Assembly: GCA_030529995.1 (NCBI GenBank)
Contig: JAUMVT010000018.1
Coordinates: 1 to 38,137 of the forward strand
Direction of reading: 5' to 3'
From: Clostridia bacterium
Lineage (GTDB): Bacteria > Bacillota > Clostridia > Christensenellales > Aristaeellaceae
DNA: 38,137 nucleotides
Numbering within the stretch: the first letter of the stretch is position 1; each line of letters starts with the position of its first letter. Shown here one piece after another: positions 32,156-38,137 of this stretch. The notes beneath the pieces are model-generated. The model ran no database searches and was not told the DNA's origin. It saw nothing but the letters and a program-made list of their open reading frames with translations. Both the position numbers and the translations under genes were made by a program.

Positions 32156-32183
32156 AAAAAAATCGCCCGTTGTCGGGCGAAAT
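32156..32183 (-). terminator. Rho-independent terminator after csoR
   Basis: TCGCCCG (32163-32169) pairs with CGGGCGA (32174-32180) around a 4-base loop. On the minus strand it is followed by seven T (32162-32156). It separates csoR from the ATPase transcript, so each has its own promoter. Confidence 0.92.
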
Positions 32184-32459
32184 TTACTGCATATTGGCAA
32201 ACCGCTCCACCGCCTTGGTGAAGCTTTCGATGGTCTTATCCGCGTCCCCGTGCTGGATCCCGTCCCGGACGCAGTGCTGAATATGTCCCTCCAGCACCAC
32301 CTTGCCGCAGCCGTTCAGGGCTGACTTGGCAGCGTTAATCTGGGAAAGCACGTCCTCACAGGGCACGTCCTCATCCACCATTCGGTCAATGGCCTGCACC
32401 TGGCCGATAATCTTTTTCAGGCGGCGGTGCAAATTTTCCGCATCCATGCATTGCTTCAT
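32184..32459 (-). CDS. csoR: CsoR-family metal-sensing repressor (91 aa)
   Basis: This is an all-helical repressor of the CsoR/RcnR/FrmR family that releases DNA on binding its metal. The start MKQCMDAENLHRRLKKIIGQ and the Cys-His-Cys set in VPCEDVL and EGHIQHC have the 25- and 4-residue spacings of copper-sensing CsoR (Cys34, His59, Cys63 with this start). RcnR would have His at the last position and CstR lacks the His. GGAGG at 32468-32472 is 8 bases from ATG 32459 and too close to ATG 32465; ATG 32474 overlaps it. It has its own perfect promoter, with GGGTA half-sites (32477-32488) near the start. Confidence 0.92.
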   Translation of the reverse strand: MKQCMDAENLHRRLKKIIGQVQAIDRMVDEDVPCEDVLSQINAAKSALNGCGKVVLEGHIQHCVRDGIQHGDADKTIESFTKAVERFANMQ

Positions 32460-32494
32460 CTTCATAGCCTCCATAGGGTAAGGGGTATACGTTC

Positions 32495-32523
32495 ATTATA
32501 GCCTGATGGCAGGGGATTGTCAA
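32495..32523 (-). promoter_or_regulatory. Promoter of csoR
   Basis: TTGACA (32523-32518) and TATAAT (32500-32495) on the minus strand are both perfect, with 17 bases between them. Directly repeated GGGTA-type half-sites at 32477-32488 lie just downstream, suggesting autoregulation. Confidence 0.9.
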
Positions 32524-32563
32524 TTTGAGCGGGAACAGCCCGGCGCAAAATCTCTTCCCACCC

Positions 32564-32592
32564 TTGACAATCATCCACCTCGGGCATAAAAT
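32564..32592 (+). promoter_or_regulatory. Promoter of the tetR gene
   Basis: TTGACA (32564-32569) and TAAAAT (32587-32592) are spaced by 17 bases. It diverges from the csoR promoter. The TetR-type palindrome begins directly after the -10 box. Confidence 0.9.
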
Positions 32593-32618
32593 ATAGCAGT
32601 GTTATATAACGCTGTTAT
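32593..32618. promoter_or_regulatory. Candidate TetR operator
   Basis: ATAGCAGTGTT (32593-32603) and AACGCTGTTAT (32608-32618) form an inverted repeat with 9 of 11 pairs, around a perfect central GTTATATAAC. It covers the expected transcript start, a usual place for self-repression. Confidence 0.8.
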
Positions 32619-32641
32619 ATTTTTGTGAAAGGAGGAATCTC

Positions 32642-33289
32642 ATGTCCGTGAAAGCGGATGCCACCCGGGAGAATATCCTGAACACAGCCAAGAAGCACTT
32701 TCTGCAGGACGGGCTGGACGGCGCTTCCCTGCGGAACATTGTGAAGGACGCAGGGCTGACCACCGGCGCATTTTACAAGTACTATCCCACCAAGGAAAGC
32801 CTGTACGATGCCCTTGTGGATCCTTACCTGGAGCATATCTACCAAATCTATGACGGGATTCTGGCAGACTTCGAAACCCTGTCCCCGCAGGGGCAGACCG
32901 ATCACATGACGGAAGCCTCCGGGGACGGCATCAACCGGATCATCGACTACGTGTATGAGCACTACGACCACTTCCGTCTGCTGCTGAAGTGCGGAGACAG
33001 CGGCAAGTACGCCGGGTTCATTCATGGCATGGTGGCAAGGGAAATCGCCTCCACCCGGAAGTACATGGACACCCTGCGGCAGTCCGGCATGGCCGTGCCC
33101 GCGGTGGAGGAAAGCCTGCTGCACATGATCAACACCGGCTTCTTCTCCTCCGTGTTTCAGATTATCGAACACGACATGGACAAGGAAACCGCCAAGAAGA
33201 ACATTGCCCAGCTGAAGGAGTTTCAAACCGGGGGCTGGGAGAGGCTGATGAACTTTAAGTTTCCGGATGTTCAAAGCAATGGGGAATAA
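32642..33289 (+). CDS. TetR-family transcriptional regulator (215 aa)
   Basis: This is a one-component repressor. The N-terminal helix-turn-helix region is typical: ENILNTAKKHFLQDG, then ASLRNIVKDAGLTTGAFYKY and YPTKESLYDAL. The C-terminal ligand-binding domain is helical, with HYDHFRLLLKCGDSGKY. ATG 32642 follows AGGAGG at 8-base spacing. It lies directly upstream of a pair of ABC half-transporters and has a palindrome over its own promoter, so it probably controls itself and the transporter. The stop codon lies in the loop of a small GGGGA/TCCCC hairpin (33281-33297) followed by TTTGTTTTT, a weak terminator or attenuator. Confidence 0.92.
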   Translation: MSVKADATRENILNTAKKHFLQDGLDGASLRNIVKDAGLTTGAFYKYYPTKESLYDALVDPYLEHIYQIYDGILADFETLSPQGQTDHMTEASGDGINRIIDYVYEHYDHFRLLLKCGDSGKYAGFIHGMVAREIASTRKYMDTLRQSGMAVPAVEESLLHMINTGFFSSVFQIIEHDMDKETAKKNIAQLKEFQTGGWERLMNFKFPDVQSNGE

Positions 33290-33304
33290 AAATCCCCTTT
33301 GTTT

Positions 33305-33332
33305 TTGACGAAGAGTTAGCATAAACTAATCA
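33305..33332 (+). promoter_or_regulatory. Possible second promoter with DtxR-like box before the ABC genes
   Basis: TTGACG (33305-33310) is followed, 16 bases on, by TAATCA (33327-33332), a weak -10. Between them TTAG (33316-33319), six bases and CTAA (33326-33329) reproduce the TTAG-N6-CTAA skeleton of DtxR/IdeR iron boxes. Both elements are weak on their own. Confidence 0.4.
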
Positions 33333-33360
33333 TCCATATCGGAGAAAAGGAGCAAATCGC

Positions 33361-34139
33361 ATGGAAGCAAAAAGTGTGGACGTGAAGAAGAAATCCGCCG
33401 CCCAGTGGCTGCTTACCTGGGCGCAGCCGCAGAAAGGCCTGTATCTGCAGAGCATCCTGCTGGCGGTGGGTAATGTGCTGCTGAAACTCTTGCCCTATTT
33501 CCTGATTGCGGATGTGGTCGGCATGTTCTTAAACGGGGAGCAAGACTTTGCCGCCTATGCGGTGAAGGCGGCGCGGACATCCGTCATCTGTCCCCGGAGG
33601 ATTTCAACAGGGAAGTGGCCTATGTAGCCCAGGACAATTACCTGTTCAACGAAACCGTGATGGAGAACATCCGCCACGGCAATCCTGCCGCCACGGATGA
33701 GCAGGTCATGGCGGTGACGAAGGAAAGCGGCTGCTACGACTTCATCATGCAGCTGGACAAGGGCTTTGATACCCTGGCCGGGGGCGCAGGCAGTCATCTG
33801 TCCGGGGGCGAGCGGCAGCGCATCGCCATTGCCCGCGCCATGCTGAAGGATGCTCCCATTGTGATCCTTGACGAAGCCACTGCCTACACCGACTCGGAGA
33901 ACGAAGCCATCCTGCAAGCCTCCATTGCCAAGCTGGTGGCCGGGAAGACCCTGATCGTCATTGCCCATCGCCTGTCCACCGTGAAGGACAGCGACCGGAT
34001 CTTCGTGGTCAATGGGGGACGCATTCAAGGAGAAGGCACCCATGAGGAGCTGCTGCAAACCTGTCCCCTGTACCGGAGCATGTGGGAAGCCCATGTTTCC
34101 GCCCGTGATACCGCAAAGGAGGAAGCCGCCCATGTTTGA
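33361..34139 (+). pseudogene. ABC half-transporter with large internal deletion
   Basis: The first member of an ABC permease-ATPase pair is broken. The start is good (AAGGAG, ATG 33361) and reads about 68 residues of the N-terminal membrane region (LLAVGNVLLKLLPYFLIADV). At 33561-33569 the sequence jumps into the nucleotide-binding domain in a different frame: GGADIRHLSPEDF, YVAQDNYLFNETV, the signature LSGGERQR, Walker B IVILDEAT and IAHRLSTV, up to the stop at 34139. Compared with the intact partner, about 325 codons are missing, including most membrane helices and Walker A. The original frame stops at 33627. The GGCGGCG at the junction suggests recombination at a short repeat. No functional transporter subunit can result. 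Confidence 0.88.
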
Positions 34140-35865
34140 GATCCTGGCCAAGTTCTTCCGCTTCTCCGGCAAGGAAAACAGCCGGAAGTTCCGCCTGTCC
34201 GTGGTCATCGGCCTGGCGGAAGCCCTGGCCTCCGCCATGAAGGTGCCGGCCATCATGTACATCCTCATGGGACTGATGAGCGGGGAAGCCATGGGGAAGT
34301 ATATCGCCGGTTCCCTGGTCATGATGGGCATTGCCATCGTCGTGGGTATTGTGTGCAAGCGGTATTCCACCGTGCTGCAGACCGAGGCAGGCTACAACGC
34401 CGCCGCCTTCACCCGCATCAGGATTGCGGAGCACCTGCGGTATCTGCCCATGGGTTATTTCAACGCCAACAGCATCGGGGAAATTTCCTCCGTAACCACC
34501 AACACCATGGAAGCCCTGGGGGATGTGGCCACCCGGGTGGTGATGCTGACATTGCAGGGCATTCTGGAAACCTCCATGATTGTGCTGATGATCCTGCTGG
34601 CGGACTGGCGAATCGGGCTCCTTGCCGCCCTGGGGGTGGCGGTCTTCTTCCTCATTAACGGCAGAATGCAGAAGGCAGGGAAGAGCCTTTCGGAAGCCAA
34701 GGTGGCGGGGGACACGGAACTGGTCAATCAGGTGATGGAGTACATTCAGGGCATTGCGGAGGTCAAGTCCTTCCGGCTGCTGGGGGATAAGGCTCAGGGG
34801 CTCAACGAGGCCAATGAAGCCTGCGCAAAAATCAACACCCAAATGGAGATGACCTTCATTCCCTATCACTTCCTGCAAACAGCGGTGACGAAGATCACCG
34901 GTGCCTTGATGGTGGTGTACAGCGCCTACCTGTTCACCACCGGCATGATGCCCGTAGTCACCGCCATCGGCATGACCATTGCGGCCTTCCTGCTGTTCGC
35001 AAGCCTTGAAACCGCCGGCAGCTATTCCTCCCTGCTGCACACGGTCAGCGTATGCGTAGACAAGGCCAATGCCATCCTTGCCCTGGATACCATGGATATC
35101 GGCGGCAGAGAGATTGTGCCCCAAACCGAGGACATCCGGCTGAATCACGTGTCCTTTTCCTACGGCAGTCGGAAGATCATCGACGACGTGACCCTGTCCA
35201 TCCCCCAAGGGACAACCACCGCCTTCGTGGGATCCTCCGGCGGAGGCAAATCCACCCTATGCCGCCTGATCGCCCGGTTCTGGGACGCAGACGCCGGAGA
35301 CATCACCCTGGGCGGCGTGAATGTGAAGGACTACAGCATGAACAGCCTGATGCGCAACTTTGCCTTCGTGTTTCAGTCCGTGTACCTGTTTGCGGATACG
35401 ATTGAGAACAACATCAAGTTCGGCCGGCAGGACGCAACCCACGAGGAAGTGGTGGAGGCGGCGAAGAAAGCCTGCTGTCACGACTTCATCAGCAGGCTGC
35501 CGGAGGGATACTACACGGTCATCGGCGAAGGGGGCGCCAGCCTGTCCGGAGGCGAGAAGCAGCGCATTTCCATCGCCCGTGCCATCATGAAGGATGCGCC
35601 CGTCATCATCCTGGACGAAGCCACCGCCAACGTGGACCCGGAAAACGAGAAGGATCTGATGGACGCCATCGACGCCCTGACCCGTGAGAAGACCATCATC
35701 ATGATTGCCCACCGGCTGAAAACGGTGCGCCACGCCGATCAAATCTTTGTGGTGGACAAGGGGCGGATTGCCCAGCACGGCACCCACGAGGATCTGATCC
35801 GGCAGGAAGGCATCTACAAGCGTTTCGTGGACGCACGAACTCAGGCCGTGGGATGGAGGCTGTGA
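34132..35865 (+). CDS. ABC transporter permease/ATP-binding half-transporter (577 aa)
   Basis: This is a fused membrane domain and ATPase that would work as a heterodimer with the broken upstream partner. The membrane domain (residues 1-300) has six hydrophobic segments. The ATPase domain has Walker A GSSGGGKST, Q-loop FVFQSVYLF, signature LSGGEKQR, Walker B VIILDEAT and H-loop IAHRLKTV. The paired arrangement behind a TetR gene resembles YbtP/YbtQ and IrtA/IrtB-like transporters, but a lipid or drug exporter is also possible. ATG 34132 follows AAGGAGG by 9 bases and overlaps the preceding gene by 8. With its partner deleted, it may function as a homodimer or not at all. Confidence 0.9.
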   Translation: MFEILAKFFRFSGKENSRKFRLSVVIGLAEALASAMKVPAIMYILMGLMSGEAMGKYIAGSLVMMGIAIVVGIVCKRYSTVLQTEAGYNAAAFTRIRIAEHLRYLPMGYFNANSIGEISSVTTNTMEALGDVATRVVMLTLQGILETSMIVLMILLADWRIGLLAALGVAVFFLINGRMQKAGKSLSEAKVAGDTELVNQVMEYIQGIAEVKSFRLLGDKAQGLNEANEACAKINTQMEMTFIPYHFLQTAVTKITGALMVVYSAYLFTTGMMPVVTAIGMTIAAFLLFASLETAGSYSSLLHTVSVCVDKANAILALDTMDIGGREIVPQTEDIRLNHVSFSYGSRKIIDDVTLSIPQGTTTAFVGSSGGGKSTLCRLIARFWDADAGDITLGGVNVKDYSMNSLMRNFAFVFQSVYLFADTIENNIKFGRQDATHEEVVEAAKKACCHDFISRLPEGYYTVIGEGGASLSGGEKQRISIARAIMKDAPVIILDEATANVDPENEKDLMDAIDALTREKTIIMIAHRLKTVRHADQIFVVDKGRIAQHGTHEDLIRQEGIYKRFVDARTQAVGWRL

Positions 35866-35936
35866 GGGGGAGTCGTGTGTAGGAGTGAGCAGGCGGGAGG
35901 GCTCAGGCGTGCGCTTTATTTGGCAAATGATGATAT

Positions 35937-35987
35937 GCATAAATATTTAATTCATCACTTGACAAATGAATATTTATGCGATACAAT
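35937..35987 (+). promoter_or_regulatory. Promoter of the C69 peptidase with an 11-bp inverted repeat
   Basis: TTGACA (35959-35964) and TACAAT (35982-35987) are spaced by 17 bases. GCATAAATATT (35937-35947) and AATATTTATGC (35969-35979) are perfect inverted copies flanking the -35 box. The region is sharply AT-rich against its surroundings. The repeat may bind a regulator; none is encoded beside it. Confidence 0.85.
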
Positions 35988-36021
35988 GGCACTCGCAACA
36001 AAGGAAAGGACGGTGTTCCCT

Positions 36022-37590
36022 ATGTTCCGCTTCTCTGGCAAAAAGGTGCTGGCAACGGTGCTGGCTTCTGTTCTGTGCATGGCTTCGGTGGGGGCTTCTG
36101 CCTGCACATCTGTGTATGTCGGTGCTGATCTGACATCTGACGGTACCACCCTGCTTGCCCGCTCCGAGGATCTTTCCAACAGTTATAACAAGATGTATTT
36201 CGCCATCCCGGCCGGGGTGCATAAAGCCGGAGAATTATACAATGGATGCTATGGCTTCACCTATACCTTCACCAAGGACAGCTATAGCTATAATGCCTTT
36301 CAGGATGACAATGGTGCAGGCGTCGACGGCGTTTGTCCTGACTGTGGCAGCGCCCACACCCATACACCGTATCAGTCTGCCGGCACCAATGAAAAGGGCG
36401 TGACGGTTTCTGCCTCAGAGGCACTTAGCAGTTCTGCCGTGCTGAAGGAAACGGATCCCTTCAAGGCGGATGGCGTTGAGCAGGCTGAAATTCCCACCAT
36501 TCTGCTGAGCGAAGCTGCCACGGCAAAGGAAGCCGTTGATCTGCTGCTTGGTATTTATGATGCGTCCGGCTGCAACACCGGTTCCGGTATTTTTATTGCA
36601 GACAATGAGGAAGCTTGGTACATTGAAAACACCACCGGCACCCAGTACGTGGGGGTCAAGCTGAACAGCTCCCTTGTGTTCGCCCAGCCCAACATGTCCA
36701 TCATTGGCCTGATTGACCTGGATGACACGGAAAACGTGAAGGCTTCCGCCGATCTGATTGCCACGGCAGAAAAGGCCGGCACCTATGTAGGCGATAAGGA
36801 TGCCAACACCATCGATTATGTCGCTTCGTACAATAGTGATCAAGCCGTCAAAGACCGTATGGTAAGCGCCTTGACCTACTTCAGCGAAGCAAACGCCAAG
36901 GAAGAACTGACTCCTGACGACTACACCCTTTCCAATGTGAACGAAGCCGGCGAGATTGTTCCCCTGTATTCCAACATCACGCTGGATCATGCGTGGACCA
37001 TCGAGGATGCAGTGGGTTATTACCACGTTGCAGGCATTGGCCATGTCCGGAATATGGAAACCCACATTTTCCAGATTGCTGCTGAGGACAGCATCCTCGA
37101 CACCGTGGAGTGGATTGCCATGGATGACACCGCCGTCAGCGTGTTCGTTCCCTATTATCCCATGCTGACCACCGATACCTACGCTGCCTATCAGCTCAGC
37201 ACCGCCAAAGCCGAGTTTGTAACCGAGGAACCCACCGAGGGCGTCTATTATGCGGCTACAGCCACCACGAAAAATGAGGCGGGTGAACAGGTCACTGTGG
37301 AGGGATACAAGGTTCTGCCTGCCAATTGGGCTGATTCCTGCTATTGGACCTTTGACGCACTGTCCAACCTGTACGAGTACGGCAACCTGACCGATGAGCA
37401 GAAGACCACTGTCGACACGAAGCTGGCCGAGCTGCAGGATGACTGCTATGCTGTGTTCGAGCAGATGAAATCAGAAGTCGCTGCCGCCACTTCCGAGGAA
37501 GAAGCCGCCGCTGTCGCTACGAAGCTCAGCATGGACGCTGCCCAGCAGGTACATGAAGCCGCTGTAGCACTGGTGAATGCGGTTAAATGA
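36022..37590 (+). CDS. Secreted C69-family dipeptidase-like protein (522 aa)
   Basis: This is an N-terminal-nucleophile peptidase of the C69 (PepD-like) family. The signal peptide MFRFSGKKVLATVLASVLCM ends in ASA, and the next residue is Cys28 in CTSVYVGADLTSDGTTLLARSED, the family's nucleophile and start motif, so signal cleavage would itself create the active N-terminus. Other family features are GTNEKGVTVSASEAL, a DNEEAWYIENTTG-type segment and QPNMS. The C-terminal 100 residues form an acidic, alanine-rich helix. ATG 36022 has AAGGAAAGGA upstream. It is a single-gene transcript, since a promoter precedes it and a terminator follows. Codon use is somewhat more AT-rich than in the flanking genes. 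It probably releases dipeptides outside the cell. Confidence 0.9.
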   Translation: MFRFSGKKVLATVLASVLCMASVGASACTSVYVGADLTSDGTTLLARSEDLSNSYNKMYFAIPAGVHKAGELYNGCYGFTYTFTKDSYSYNAFQDDNGAGVDGVCPDCGSAHTHTPYQSAGTNEKGVTVSASEALSSSAVLKETDPFKADGVEQAEIPTILLSEAATAKEAVDLLLGIYDASGCNTGSGIFIADNEEAWYIENTTGTQYVGVKLNSSLVFAQPNMSIIGLIDLDDTENVKASADLIATAEKAGTYVGDKDANTIDYVASYNSDQAVKDRMVSALTYFSEANAKEELTPDDYTLSNVNEAGEIVPLYSNITLDHAWTIEDAVGYYHVAGIGHVRNMETHIFQIAAEDSILDTVEWIAMDDTAVSVFVPYYPMLTTDTYAAYQLSTAKAEFVTEEPTEGVYYAATATTKNEAGEQVTVEGYKVLPANWADSCYWTFDALSNLYEYGNLTDEQKTTVDTKLAELQDDCYAVFEQMKSEVAAATSEEEAAAVATKLSMDAAQQVHEAAVALVNAVK

Positions 37591-37657
37591 AGGATACAAT
37601 CGGGGAGGATGAATGTGTCTTCCCACCATTCCGTCCAACATCAATGATTTCTATTGC

Positions 37658-37704
37658 ATCGTCCGCACCGGATCACATAAGAATCCGATGCGGACGATTT
37701 TTTT
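37658..37704 (+). terminator. Rho-independent terminator after the C69 peptidase
   Basis: ATCGTCCGCA (37658-37667) pairs perfectly with TGCGGACGAT (37689-37698); a further inner CGGAT/ATCCG stem lies in the loop. A run of seven T (37698-37704) follows. Confidence 0.93.
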
Positions 37705-37705
37705 G

Positions 37706-38137
37706 TATGTCATCGCCGGCGCCACCGAGATTCCTGCCACCAAGCTGTTCGGCCGTGCTCCTGCCGGGATGAACGCCACCGGGGAGAGCGATCTGCGGAA
37801 TTATTACGACACCGTGCGGCAGAATCAAGAGGCCGTCCTTCGCCCCATTTTGGAAAAGCTGTACCCGGTCATCTGCCTCAGCGCATGGGGCGCCGTGCCG
37901 GATGATCTGGATTTCGAGTTCAACCCCATCCGGGACACATCAGACGAAGAGCGGGCAAGCCTGATCCAGCAGACCGCCAGCGCCATCAACAGCGTGTTCC
38001 AGTCCGGCATTATTTCTCAGCAGACCGCCCTGAAAGAGCTGCGGCAGGCGGGTGCAAGCTTCGGCATGTGGACGAACATCACGGACGAAGACATTGAAAA
38101 CGCCGCTGACCAGCCCCAAGGCGGGGAGGAAGAAGGC
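37706..38137 (+). pseudogene. Phage portal protein (DUF1073-like), 5'-truncated, runs off the window
   Basis: Right after the terminator, an open frame reads YVIAGATEIPATKLFGRAP, then AGMNATGESDLRNYYDTV, a stretch typical of DUF1073-type phage portal proteins, where the ring subunit joins head and tail. It continues with LEKLYPVICLSA, FEFNPIRDTSDEERA, ISQQTALKELRQAG and an acidic, Gln-rich tail without a stop before 38137. The N-terminal two thirds of a portal protein are missing. The frame is open back to an ATG at 37613 with GGGGAGG before it, but that part crosses the terminator hairpin and does not look like portal sequence. It is best read as a prophage remnant joined at about 37705. Confidence 0.75.

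Noticed and set aside
37613-37705. Start of a fused portal gene at ATG 37613
   Set aside because: The frame is open and has GGGGAGG upstream, but it runs through the terminator hairpin and the peptide does not resemble a portal protein N-terminus.

Overview
The window looks like chromosome from a fairly GC-rich member of the Clostridia (Bacillota). The evidence is the gene order recJ - rel - dtd - MBL-fold hydrolase - hemZ, separate short secD and secF genes, strong AGGAGG ribosome binding sites, near-consensus sigma-A promoters with 17-bp spacers, and CsoR and TetR regulators of Firmicute type. Genus cannot be told from the sequence. No rRNA, tRNA or CRISPR array was seen.

Layout. (1) 1-4660 is visibly more AT-rich than the rest. 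It holds a secreted solute-binding protein and an (alpha/alpha)6-barrel glycoside hydrolase on the + strand, then a decayed IS256-type transposase remnant. (2) 4660-15479 is a tightly packed ten-gene minus-strand operon, read from a strong promoter at 15555-15583 that carries two LacI-type operators. In transcription order it encodes a sugar-binding protein, two ABC permeases, a PhnP-like MBL hydrolase, a LacI regulator, a serine hydrolase of the beta-lactamase fold, a GH13_18 glycoside phosphorylase, a metallophosphoesterase, a HAD phosphatase and a YiaK-type 2,3-diketogulonate reductase. No ABC ATPase is present, so a shared one must power the importer. (3) 15651-19499 is a second minus-strand unit: a glycerophosphodiester phosphodiesterase, a structured repeat, a P-loop small-molecule kinase and a second GH13_18 phosphorylase, closed by a clear terminator. 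The two phosphorylases align without gaps through residue 380 but differ just after the catalytic nucleophile.

(4) 19544-29949 on the + strand is housekeeping: a small secreted or anchored protein of unknown function, secD, secF, recJ, rel, dtd, an MBL hydrolase and hemZ. (5) 30038-32524 is a metal-efflux locus: csoR and a P1B ATPase plus a small membrane protein, with CsoR boxes at the ATPase promoter. (6) 32564-35865 is a TetR regulator followed by a pair of ABC half-transporters. The first has lost about 1 kb and is a pseudogene. (7) 35937-37704 is a secreted C69-family peptidase with its own promoter and terminator. (8) From 37706 to the window end lies the C-terminal part of a DUF1073-type phage portal protein, directly abutting that terminator.

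The most interesting signals are the two GH13_18 phosphorylase operons, whose substrates are probably not plain sucrose in at least one case, and a roughly 190-220 base intergenic element (18307-18528 and 25011-25199). Its two copies conserve several hairpins by compensating base changes and lie in the sense orientation of the surrounding transcript.
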